Both the position numbers and the translations under genes were made by a program. A stretch of 64,000 bases of DNA from Blakeslea trispora (taxonomy: Eukaryota > Mucoromycota > Mucoromycetes > Mucorales > Choanephoraceae): positions 744,001-808,000 of the forward strand of contig JAIWNE010000001.1 in NCBI GenBank assembly GCA_025331445.1. Direction: 5' to 3'. Positions 25,002 to 35,787 of this stretch are shown piece by piece (position 1 is the stretch's first letter; the number at the start of each line of letters is the position of its first letter). Under the pieces are notes generated by a model. That model did not search any database and was not told the DNA's origin. It saw only the letters and a program-made list of their open reading frames with translations.

Positions 25002-26229
25002 TTAAAATAAGCTTGGAACTTTAGGTGGTAACACAAGACGTCTATTTCGTTTCCAAAATTCAATTAAACATTGAGCTGTTTTAGAAGGTACATCTTCCTG
25101 CAAAAAATGGCCTGAATCAGGAAATATGTCTAATTGAAATTTGCCTAAGATGAGAAACAGTTATTTAGCATTTCAATGTCAAATCCTCTATCTTGTTTTT
25201 CTGGGATATCCTACCTTGCATTTGAGCAATCATCAATGGTTTATCTAATGTATCTGTACCTGCCAACAAGAGTAATTTGGCAGTGGGAAAACTTAGGAAT
25301 TTCTGACTAAGATCTTGGAACCATTCGGTCCAAAAGGGTTCCGTACTCTCAAGATCAGTGATCCAATGCCACTGAGTACCCACAGGACTCAAGAGAGCAG
25401 GAATAGACAGACGAGCAGATTCTAGATAACGTACTGTATTGGATTGCATACTCCAAGCAATAGCCTGCTCGATAGACTCGAACGATTTTGGTCTTGAACT
25501 CAAAATACGCTTCATGCTAGCCAAGTCTTGCATGGCTGAACCTTCAACAACATCCAACACCGCAACACCCAAGGCATTTGTCAGCACTCTCTGATGAGCT
25601 ACATCCACCACAACAGAACCGCCCATACTATGGCCTATCAACACAATATCTTGAGATACAGGCACAGTGGCTTGAATCACTTGGATTAGGTCGCTGGATA
25701 AGGTCTTTAATGACAAGTCAGTATGAGTGGTTTTGGTAGCACCATGACCACGACAGTCAAAGGCCATGACACCACATTCACCTTGTGTCAACTGTTTGAT
25801 CTGTTTAGCCACAAAACCAAAAGTAAGTGCTGACGAACCTGCACCATGATGCATGACAAACAATGGTCCATTTGTTTGTTTAGGTAATGTTCTATAGATA
25901 CGAAAGATGTATGGCTACTTAAGGATAGATAGATAGATATATATAAAGAAGAAACCATAAAAACAGAACAAAAAGGATATATTAGATGTATTTGGGATAG
26001 GTACATCTATGGATTCATCAAAATAATCATTCCAAGCATAAGGCGTATAAGCTGGTCCTCGTCTATGACGTGTTTTGGGTCTAATATGATCAATCAATAG
26101 CCCTATAGCCCCCTTTTATCATTATTATATTTACTGGCTAAAGTTATTGCCTGCTTCTGTATTCTCGGGCAGTTCCCCAAGTACAGGCAACTTTGGTTTT
26201 TTAAACATCTCTTTTTGTAAGGAAGACAT
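25002..26229 (-). CDS. PPE1: Protein phosphatase 2A methylesterase (PPE1/PME-1), with an AT-AC intron
   Basis: The enzyme removes the C-terminal methyl ester from the PP2A catalytic subunit. Four exons (26229-26135, 26080-25981, 25908-25215, 25144-25002) give 343 residues of alpha/beta-hydrolase. Seen: [12 protein letters not shown] (oxyanion loop), [11 protein letters not shown], nucleophile elbow [16 protein letters not shown] (family signature), [35 protein letters not shown], and the catalytic-His region DSGHFLQED. The second intron (25980-25909) cannot be removed cleanly by GT-AG rules without losing conserved residues. Read as an AT-AC intron it joins IPNTSN to IFRIYRTLP, as the family requires. 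Its ends are ATATCCTTT and CATAC, with TCCTTAAG ten bases before the end: the U12 signature. The other introns are GT-AG. Confidence 0.92.
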
Positions 26230-26392
26230 GATGAGCAAACAAGTTTAAGAAAAAAAAAGAGAGAAAAAAAATCAAAAAATAAAAGTAGCGTAGTGGCCTC
26301 TATTTAACATACATATAAGAGAAAACCGCCTCTTTTTTTTCACTTCTTTTGCTTTATTATCATGATTTAGGGGGGGGTATACGAAGCATTCT

Positions 26393-26620
26393 TTAATCTT
26401 CTTTTTTGGCTTCACTTTGAGCTGGTTCTGTTCTTGAGGTGTCTTGAGTAGGAGGTAAGGTAACTTCGCGCAAAAGAGCGTCTACTTTGGCTTCCAAGTT
26501 ATCGGCTTTTGTCTCTACTTCTGTCATGAGACTTTCAGCGCCTTCGATTTCCTTTAACCAACTTTGCAAGTCAAAGTCAGCGTCAGAAGGTGTTTGGCCG
26601 TTTGTAATAGAAGGTGACAT
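26393..26620 (-). CDS. Small acidic protein, function unknown
   Basis: A 75-residue open frame beginning MSPSITNGQTPSDADFDLQ. The middle (about 20-58) looks helical, with hydrophobic residues in a coiled-coil-like spacing (WLKEIEGAESLMTEVETKAD, then NLEAKVDALL); the tail is Pro/Thr- and Lys/Glu-rich. No signal peptide or membrane segment is seen. I do not recognise the family. Length and shape resemble small adaptor subunits of larger complexes, but that is only a resemblance. Codon use looks like that of the neighbouring genes. It sits between PPE1 and RIM2, all on the same strand, with its own AT-rich flanks. The ATG at 26620 is the only usable start. Confidence 0.6.
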   Translation of the reverse strand: MSPSITNGQTPSDADFDLQSWLKEIEGAESLMTEVETKADNLEAKVDALLREVTLPPTQDTSRTEPAQSEAKKED

Positions 26621-26866
26621 AGATAATAATGAAAACAAAAAACAAAAAATTTAAAGGAAAATGGGTTATTATTAATTTTTAACCTGACATGAATTTAATT
26701 GGTCAGTTTGAATTGTTTTATATTATGAGAATGAAAGTATGATTATCATGGAGAAGATTGTAAAGTTGAGTATGACAAAAGAAAAAGAGAAGATACAAAT
26801 ATGGTACAATAGTCAAAAATATTCTAAAAAGAGGAAAAGGGAGGAGGGGTTTTACACACATGCATT

Positions 26867-28080
26867 TTAAGCGCCATATTTCTGTACAATAGCTTCATAA
26901 CAAAAGAACATGATAGCTGCATTAGGCACAACTCGCAACAAGTGAGCAGTCATACCACCATAAAGAGCAGCCACACCTTCTTCCTTAGCAACCAGTCGCA
27001 AGCATTGCCAAAGACCGGTATATTTCTGAACACCGTGTTGATCAGCTGGCTGTCTTAGACGAGTACGAATCACTTCATGGGGGTAAGCAATACAGGCAGC
27101 AATGAATTTAGAAGTGGCAGCAGCACCTAAATGACCTGCCCAATCTTGTAATGTCTTGCCACCAATCTTGGTTGCATTTAGGTTGTCTGTTTCGGAAGAT
27201 TTCCATTTTCGCTTCAAGTTTTCATAGACAACCCATTGAATAGTACCCTCGGCTACACCCAAGTAAGAGGCACTCATGCCTTTATAGAGACCTCTAAATC
27301 CTTCTTGCTTAATGATGCTCGTAAAACAATCCCAACTACCTCTATATCTTCGCATTCCATTGTTGGCTCCTTGTAATTGAAGTCGAGTCTTGATGACCCA
27401 GATAGGATTGGTAGCAGTGGAAGTCACGACACCTGCTGTAGCAGCAGAAATCAAATGAACACGGGTATCTTCTTGACCAAATAAGTCTGTGTAAAGTTTT
27501 TTGCCATTACCATAAGTAAAGAAGTTGATGGATCGAGCGGGAATAACACCAATCAAGTTGGGACCCAATCCTTTAAAGTAACCACGGAATCCTTCCACTT
27601 GTTTGATACGACTATATATATACACACACAATTTAAAATCTGTCAGTTCCATCGAATATCTCGAAATCATTCCTGTCATCCTCCTCAGACTCACATCAAT
27701 AATCTGCCTGTCTCTAAAAAGTGACCAAAGACAAGACTTGAATTATGCAATTTACTTTGCTTCATCGCTTGTTGATAAAAGGTAGACTATTGAAGGAAAG
27801 AAGAATGAGCCACTGCTAAAATAAATCATCATAGTTTGTATATTTTTTTTCTTTACCTGTAAGCGAGTCTTGACTACGTCAAGTGGGGAAGTACATACAG
27901 CACCCATAAGACCACCTATGCTATATTGGTAATAATAAAGTATGAGAAATGACAGCTACCTTCCATATATATCTTTTTTTTTTTTTACCCTCCAGCAATA
28001 AAATGAACATAAGTTCGATTATCTCTAAGCTTGGGTGCTGTAACAAGTGGTAGTTGGTTCTTTACTTCAAGTGTAGACAT
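26867..28080 (-). CDS. RIM2: Mitochondrial pyrimidine nucleotide carrier Rim2 (SLC25A33/36 type)
   Basis: An inner-membrane carrier that exchanges pyrimidine nucleotides for mitochondrial DNA and RNA synthesis. Four exons (28080-27989, 27920-27857, 27786-27695, 27611-26867) give 330 residues. The three SLC25 repeats carry SPLDVVKTRLQ, NPIWVIKTRLQL and YPHEVIRTRLRQ. The tryptophan in the second and the PHEV in the third are characteristic of the Rim2/SLC25A33/36 group. Other family residues are GLGPNLIGVIPARSINFF, GMSASYLGVAEGTIQWVVYE and PNAAIMFFCYE. A less conserved stretch between repeat halves (exon 3) corresponds to the group's variable loop. All exon joins are in frame. Confidence 0.93.
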
Positions 28081-30741
28081 GCTCTTCCTCCTTTAGGTGT
28101 TTTCTTCTTTTTCTAAAAGCAAGAAAGAGAGAGAGAGAGAAAAAGAGAAAAAAAAAAAGGGATCCTAGACATTTATTATAATTGGATGCCAAAACAATCT
28201 ATGCCAATTTTTTTTTTTTTTGTGAGTTCATGCTGGTTTTTTCGGAAAAAGAAAAATAGTCACAGAGAGTTTAAATCAGTTGGCCGACATGAAAACTGAT
28301 TGGTTCAAACTCTGAGTAGCTGTCAAAAAGCAAAAAAAAAAAGGGAACCTCTTTATCTAAGGGAGAAGGAAAATTTGAATAGATTTTGCCTCCTTAAAAA
28401 ATGAAACAAACACAATGTAAGCAGTCGAATCTATTTGTTTTCCTTTTTTTTTTGTTATTGGACTATATACAAAGAAGAAACAGAATCAAACAAAAGAACA
28501 GAATGAAGGTAAAAAAAAAACAAAAATGACTACGGCAAAGCATTCACTTCCTTTTCTGTAAACGTTTTTAAAGTCAGCTATAAAACCCAGAAGAAAGCAT
28601 ACCATTATACCCTTTTCTTTTTTAATAATAAAAACCTTTTAAGGAAAGAGTTGGTAGTTTGCAACATTATTAGTGATGACATTCAGATAGAAAATCTCGA
28701 TATAAGCATGTTTAGTTTGAATGCTAAAGTTCGTTTGAAGGAAGAATACGCACAGCAACAGCATGAACTATAAAATTTCTCTTGTGGCTATTGATTCACA
28801 GTCAAGCGAAAGATATGATGTCGGTGCTTTTAGTTATAACATCCGAGAATAAGTTATTACTTTTCTTGGAGAATACATACACAGTAGGCAAATAACACTT
28901 CATTCCCTTAAAAAAAAGGGTTTTCGTTGAACCTCTCATTTTCACCATCCATCCTCTCATGCTCTTGATACTGCTTGTACATAGTGTGAATAACATGAAA
29001 GGAGGTTTTGAGCTTTTGCTGTACAAGAAATGGATTTCATAAAATAAAAACAAGATTGACTGCTCCCAACAACAAAGAACAATTGATCTTCTTGTCAAGG
29101 CTAAAAGCATTGTACTCAGTTTCAGTAACCATTGAGCATTTGCTGATATTAAACAGTAGCTGACCAATTCCTTACAATCTGGATAATGGTCGATGCTCTT
29201 GAACCAAGTAGATCTAAGGCAAGGCTGTATTCTGATCACATTCAAGCCTCAACAATGAAAACAAGGTTTGCATAAAAAAGAGGCCCAAATAAGTAAAAAA
29301 GAAAAAAACTAGAATAACATCATAGATGAGATCCATCTCGATAAAAGCACTATTGAATAAAGTGCTCAAATGTAAGTCGATATAAGCTCTCAAAAGACTG
29401 AATCGAATACAATTACAAAAGACAAATAATAGTTTCAACAATAACATATGAATCTGCTTTCTCTGTTTCAGTACTAAATAAGACAGCTACAAACATTCTC
29501 AACACACCTTCTTTGCCTCACTATTCTTTACATCTCTCAAATCATTACGTCCAACACACCACGCAGCTATACAGGCACAAATGTGAATCGTTTTGCTTAT
29601 AGCGAATAGTTTGTTTTGATGATCATTGCCATTTAGCTGCCCTAGTAATAAGCCAACTGGTTTTTTAGAATTGAAAAGTTAGTCATAAGCACAATGATTT
29701 AGAACATTTGGAGCGTCAACATCTGCATAAGAATTTTTTGTTCGTTTGCTCCAAGCTGTTTTCTGTTGATGGTCCAATCATCCTCTATACACTATTTTCG
29801 GAAATAGTGTATGAATTTTAATTACTTTTCCGCCCATCACTTCCGGGAAATGGTGCATAGTTGACGCCATGATGGTTATGGTCTTAAAAAATGAAACACA
29901 GCCTTTCGCTCACTGAATTGACATGGTTTGTGTAACTAGCTGTCAATAGACACACTTTGTTAGACAAACTATACAGAGTCACATAAAAGAGACTTGCTTG
30001 CAACACGTTTAAAGACATATCTAAGAACTCTCATCAAGGTTTTTTATTTGTAGATGACCAATGGCCTTCAAGAAAAAAAAATGCATCATAATCAAAGCAT
30101 TTTGATAGTAATGGAAGATAAATGCCATCCAGCAAATGCAAGTTTAGCTCTTTCTTGGTCTTATATCTCTTCCAGATTTTTTCTTTTTTTTGTTCTTATA
30201 TCATGTGATTTTACTGAGCATTGGTATCTTTATCTAACAAAGTATATACAACAAAATCCATGCATTGCCAGTCTATTAGATGTGTTCCATTCTGTTTCAA
30301 TTGGGTGAATGATGCTTATTGTTCAGCAAGACAACATGAATCATTTTAGTTGATATCTTGTGTGTTTGACACTCGTGAATTCTTTACTTATTTTTAGTGC
30401 AAAAGATGGCACCATTAGAAAAAAAAAACAAAGCGTAGATTTGGCTTTTTAAAACAATATCTCATGAATTCATCAATTTCCATATTTTCTTTGGTTATTG
30501 GTCAACAGATAAGAAGCAAATAGCGTTCTTTATTAACGCGCTTTATCTCCATTTACAGACTGGATGCGCTCCATAAATGGATTAGGTGCTGAAAATAAAG
30601 TTCATTCAGTCTAACACCATCGGACAAAAATAGAGGGAAACCCAAAGGACTGGAACGCCATGTGTGCGTGTGTATATTTTTGTGGTTATTTTGATTGTAA
30701 AGCCCAATATTATTTCCAGCTAATAGAATTCGATAGAACTG
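28081..30741. other. Gene-free stretch left of the inverted repeat
   Basis: About 2.7 kb with no recognisable gene. Long A/T runs occupy 28120-28650. The segment 28800-29240 has a 147-codon open frame on the minus strand. A different minus-strand frame there also reads like protein with a few stops (MVTETEYNAFSLDKK, then VIHTMYKQYQEHERMDGEN). It may be an eroded gene or element, with no family match. An 84-codon plus-strand frame at 30054-30308 is unsupported. Confidence 0.4.
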
Positions 30742-31200
30742 TCATTCCCCCTCTTCTCTCTCGCTGCTTTATTTTCTTTCTCTCTCTAGTTTTCTGTTTG
30801 TCTCAGTTTGATTATTGCCGACGATACCAGTTTCTTTTTTTTTTTTTGGTCCTTTTGTTGTTATTTAAACGCCTATACTCGTTTTTTCTGGTTATGAGTT
30901 GCAGAACATTTTAGAATTTTCTGTCCGTACTACAAACAAATGAAGAAATGGGGGGGGGAGTGGGGGAGGGGAAGAGTGTATGTGTATGGACAAAGTGGAC
31001 AAAGTGGGTGAGTGGGGGGTGAGGGGGGTGGAGTAAAGTGGCAAAAGAAAAAAGAAGGAGAGCAAAAGAGTGAAATGGTGGGAAGGAAGAGGGAAGAGGA
31101 AAAGCCATCTTTGAGAGCATATACAGATATGCAGACATTGAGACAGAAATCAGGCTGAATGACAGTAGATGCATGAGAAGAAAACATTTTAGGAAATGCG
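30742..31200 (+). repeat. Left arm of a large inverted repeat
   Basis: This segment recurs in reverse complement at 32009-32494. The block 30742-31148 matches 32083-32494 almost base for base, with differences mainly in homopolymer lengths and one or two short substitutions. The inner 50-75 bases are diverged, but a 16-base identity (31185-31200 with 32009-32024) marks the inner edge. The arm has a CT-rich part, a T12 run, and a very G-rich part at 30950-31031. It encodes nothing recognisable. Confidence 0.95.
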
Positions 31201-32008
31201 TTTTATCACAACATGTCAAATTTGAATTTATTGTGAGCAAAAGACATCTTTGGCTTTTGCTCAAGTTGTTCACGAGCTTAGTTTCTTCTAGTAGGATTCT
31301 AAATCATTTGGACAATATGAGAGTTCCAAGAGCTTCTTCATTTTTTCAAGTTTGTAGAGAATTAGCACCAAAAATAAAGAATGGCCTTCATTTTCCTTCA
31401 AGTTTTTTTTTTGGCAAATTACATCCTTTTCTTCAATCATCCTCCTTTCAAACAAGGAAATGAACGGCATGAAAATCCAGAGATTAAGCTAACTTGTGTC
31501 TTGTTTTGAATTACTCTGTTGCAGCTTATAAATAGAATTTATTACTTGAAATGTTTCTTGTCACATCTTTTGTCCTCATTTTCCCTTTCGGTCCTTTACA
31601 AAGAACAAGTATACAGTAACAAACCATATTAATCGATTTTACATAATAAGCTGATTGGTAATCTTAGGCTACTATTGTTTGAATTGTGTATATGAAAGGA
31701 CAGGACATATTGTAAAGTAGTTTCGTGTATTCATACATTGATCTAATCATACCATATTTAGGACAAAAGCCATTTCAAATAACTCATTTAAAAAAAAGGG
31801 AGGAGAATACTTCTTCAGAAGCATTTGAATAGGAAGAGAGATGGTGTTGCACAGATTTGTGATGAGCTTTTGCACTTCTTTTTATTCAGACTTCCATTAG
31901 AAGTCTTTCCTAAACTGTGTAGTAAGATATTGACTCTGATTGTTAGAACCAAATACTTTATGAATGATCATGTAAAAAAACAAATCCAAGACCCCTTTTC
32001 TGACTAAC
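31201..32008. other. Spacer of the inverted repeat, about 0.8 kb
   Basis: AT-rich sequence between the two arms. It contains two open frames under 100 codons (31173-31463 and 31825-32007) with no recognisable domain, no transposase motif and no terminal repeats of its own. It would form the loop if the arms paired. Confidence 0.6.
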
Positions 32009-32494
32009 CGCATTTCCTAAAATGCTTTTTTTGTTCAACAGAAGAAAAAATCAACATGTTTGGAGCTGCTTTGCTTTTTTTTTTCTGTCTCAATGTCTGC
32101 ATATCTGTATATGCTCTCAAAGATGGCTTTTCCTCTTCCCTCTTCCTTCCCACCATTTCACTCTTTGCTCTCCTTCTTTTTTCTTTTGCCACTTTACTCC
32201 ACCCCCCTCACCCCCCACTCACCCACTTTGTCCACTTTGTCCATACACATACACTCTTCCCCTCCCCCACTCCCCCCCCCCATTTCTTCATTTGTTTGTA
32301 GTACGGACAGAAAATTCTAAAATGTTCTGCAACTCATAACCAGAAAAAACGAGTATAGGCGTTTAAATAACAACAAAAGGACCAAAAAAAAAAAAAGAAA
32401 CTGGTATCGTCGGCAATAATCAAACTGAGACAAACAGAAAACTAGAGAGAACGAGAGAAAATAAAGCAGCGAGAGAGAAGAGGGAGGGGAATGA
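32009..32494 (-). repeat. Right arm of the large inverted repeat
   Basis: Reverse-complement copy of the 30742-31200 arm. It ends 320 bases upstream of the bZIP start codon. It carries the C-rich counterpart (32199-32281) of the G-rich tract in the left arm. An extra insertion of about 20-25 bases lies in its diverged inner part. The low divergence argues for a recent inverted duplication or for gene conversion between arms. Confidence 0.95.
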
Positions 32495-32814
32495 GAAAGA
32501 GATTGAATACTTCTCAAGCAAGAACCAAGAAGAAGCCATTTTGCAATTCTGTAAGAAATAGCCTGATCAATTCAGACTAATGGCAATGTAGATTGCTACA
32601 CGATGTTTTGATTAGGAAGTCTTGTGTAATTCATTGCTTTATCCGATCTATTGAAATGCCATGCGAATCTTAATAGCGGTGTTGACAATTCTAATGTATT
32701 ATTATTTTACCCATACGATGATTAAAATATTTTTTTTTTTATTCTTTTTCCTTCTATTTTTCTTCCTCTCTCTCTCTTTCTCTTTTTATTATCTTAACAG
32801 GTGTATCAAAAGTA

Positions 32815-33827
32815 ATGGGTGAGTCATTCATTCTTGACAATTTTTTCTTTTTACTTTACTGACTTCAAAAAGGGACATCAGAGAAATCAAACATAAAGCA
32901 TGAAAACGATTTGGGCAAAAGCAACAACTTCTCTTCTATCTCACCGACACAGCAGCAGCAACTATATAGTCCGAATAGCATGGACCGGTTACAATACAAA
33001 CATGTATTTAACCCATCTTATTCTATACCTCCAGAGCAGCAAGAGAACACAACAATAGAAACCAGATATCATTGGCAAAATAGCCCTAATCTAAGCATTG
33101 CCTCCATGCAACAGCTCAATCCAACTCAAGCATTTGGTACAATCTATGATACATCTTATGCTTCACCGCAGCAAAATCATACTGTGATAAATGGTACGGA
33201 TTATTTTATTTGATAAAGACGACATGTTGACTTTGAAATGATTTCTATTCAGGCCAATACAACTACCATCATCGTGGTAGCTTACCTATTATTCCTACAG
33301 CATCGGATTCTTTTATGCCTTCGGTAGAACAAGAATCAGAACTCGACATGGCAAATGGAGCTCCCTATGTTCGGCGTCATACAGAGAGCTCCATTCTATC
33401 GAAACAGGCCATCAGTCGAAAACAAAAGAATAATGACAAGCAGAACAAAAAGCTAGCAGCAGAGGGTAATGAAGAGGAAAGACGAAAACACTTTTTAGAG
33501 AGAAATCGGCAGGCTGCATTAAAATGTCGGCAACGAAAAAAACAATGGCTGGCTGACCTGCAGCATCGAGTTGAATTTCTCTCAACAGATAACGAACAAC
33601 TCCAATCACAGGCCACTATGCTAAGAGAAGAGGTCATCAATCTCAAGACACTACTGTTGGCACATAGGGATTGTCGAGTGGCTCAGTCAAATGGAACCAC
33701 TGTCGGTATGATTCAGAGCATATCAAGCAACCTGACTGTGCCATTCAATAGTGCAGGCGTCATCTCACCCAGCAATGATATGCTTGTTACTTCTGAGCTT
33801 GCACATTCTCAGCAGCATGAAGTTTGA
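32815..33827 (+). CDS. bZIP transcription factor, Atf1/ATF-CREB type
   Basis: Three coding exons (32815-32818, 32873-33193, 33253-33827) give 299 residues; the first contributes only ATG and one base. The bZIP domain is near residues 183-250. Its basic region contains RRKHFLERNRQAALKCRQRKK, shown by the invariant N and R residues with C in the CR pair, and is followed by leucines in heptads to LLLAH. Both the basic region and the LxxHxDC end match fungal Atf1/ATF2-like stress regulators of the Sty1/Hog1 pathway. The N-terminal half is Gln/Ser/Tyr-rich, as in activation domains. An AACAG acceptor just upstream (32791-32801) suggests an intron in the 5' leader. The assignment to the ATF/CREB class is firm; the exact ortholog is not. 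Confidence 0.88.
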
Positions 33828-34162
33828 GAAGTTGAGTGGTCACCTTATTTTTTTATTTTATTTCTTATTACTTGATATGTACATACAAGAGAACATATAT
33901 ATATATACACACATAAAACGCGTCTATCTAAATATATAGTTATACACATACATACACACATTTATATATAAATACATGCATCCATCTCTTTGTTATCTTC
34001 TTGCACAAACAATAAACACACAGACATTGAATGACAAAACGCCTTTTTGGCTTTTTGTTTTTGTAGTACAAGGAACAAATAAATAAAAAAAGATGGAAAG
34101 AAGCATGCAGTCTTTTTTTTTTCTGCTCAAATGTATTTTGAGAATTGAGATATTGGCTAACA

Positions 34163-34200
<38 letters not shown>

Positions 34201-35787
34201 ATTTTTAGATTCTTTTTTTTTTTGTGTGAGATATATTTGAACCAGTTTCTTTTGATGAGGACCAACGCAAGACATTTTAAAGTGTGTTAAACAGAAGCAT
34301 TTGAGCAGAACAATCTATAAGAGCATAAAGAAGACACTAGTTAGGGGGGGAGTTGCTTAAACAAACTCACATATACTGTCATTGAAGAAGCGTGGAGGTT
34401 ACATCCCATGTTTCAGTAGTTTTTTTGCAGTCAAAAATAGATAGAAAATGAGACATGTAATGCAGTAATGGCACATACATCAAATAAGGAACAAGTACAA
34501 AAGATAGGATCATGTAAAATGCTTAAAACTGATATTGTATTTAAAAAAAAAAGCTGCAATGTTGTCTAGTGATATAGCTTGCATAAAGTAGATGAATTCA
34601 AGTAAAATACAGTTTTGCTCTATATGAATGCAGTAGAAAAATAAACCATAAACAACTTTTGTGTTCTATCAAAACGAATTTGAGAAATTTATTAAATATA
34701 TCATGCGATTAGCTGAGGTTTCTATTTACAAAACAAACTCGAGATTATGCCCCCTTGTGTACGCATCACTGTAAGTAACACAAGTAAATACAGTCAAGCC
34801 TATTGGGGGGATTATACAGTCTCAGGAAACTGAGGCTCGATTCGGGCCTTAAATCAAGCAAATCTGGCATGAAGATGATGGCAATCCATATTTCTTTCTT
34901 TTACAATTCAATTCAAACATGTCTACTATTGATATACAAGCAACCGTGGCAAAATTCAACAAGAGTGAAACTTATTGATGAGTGTATTGGTTGAATCGTG
35001 CTAGCATTCCTTGAGAAGAGAGGTTTCATGCATAATGGGGGATCCCCTACACGATTGTGGAAAAAGGGCATGCTTCTGCCTCAGCGTTTCATCCTGGCTC
35101 AACTCCCCCCAAAAGCTAATGAAAGAACAATGAGGCGTCTCCATTGAATTGTAACAAACAACTCTTTCTTTAGCATGGATGGCATCAAACAACGAGCTGG
35201 AGAAATTAAGATGGTCTTTGTGAAATGAGTATTTCGGATGATATCTTGGAGTGTAGTATGCAAAATCTGCTTCTTTGACAGCTCTATACTGTTTATCTTG
35301 TGATTAGTATCAATACAGCAATGTTGCGTTACTAGTTTATAACTTTATCATACAAGTTAATATTTAGACGAAGAGAGAGAGGCGAGCACTTGGCCTTAAT
35401 GCATAGTAATTCCCAAAACATCAATTTCAATAGGCTGTATCATTCTTATTTTCTTAATTGTATCACGTGAATTGAGAGGCACTGATAATCAAGTATTTTT
35501 TTTTTATTTGCAAAGAAAAGTGGTATAAGGATAATATATAGAAAGTAAAAAAAAAAATATGTATAGTGGATATTGTATAATAAATAGAATGGTTATATAT
35601 AGGGAAGAACAAAAGTTAAGTTAAAAAAAAAAAGGGGGGGGTTTGTTGATTTTTTTTTTTTGGTGATTATATATAAAAAATGATACATGGAGAATGAATG
35701 AGTGAGTGAGTGAGAGGGGGGGGGGGGGATTACACAGTAGTGCAAGACCTTTTTTTTTTTTTTTTTCAAAAATGTACATTGTTTTCG
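33828..35787. other. Gene-free stretch between bZIP and acidic-protein genes
   Basis: About 2 kb of 3'-flanking, convergent sequence. It holds a perfect (AC)17 microsatellite, GAGT tetramers followed by G13 (35698-35728), and several A/T runs over 12 bases. Short open frames (up to 111 codons) are products of the simple repeats and poly-T. No RNA gene was recognised. Confidence 0.5.
34166..34199. repeat. (AC)17 microsatellite
   Basis: Seventeen uninterrupted AC units on the plus strand in the 3' flank of the bZIP gene. Such tracts are length-variable between strains. Confidence 0.98.

Noticed and set aside
25914..26004. GT-AG intron for PPE1 (donor GTACCT at 26004, acceptor before 25914)
   Set aside because: It keeps the frame but deletes VPIPNTSN and adds PY before FRIY, fitting the family worse than the AT-AC junction.
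30660..32517. Mirrored open frames in the inverted-repeat arms as genes
   Set aside because: They are Ser/Pro/Phe-rich low-complexity translations of C- and T-rich DNA, differ by frameshifts between the arms and have no domain.
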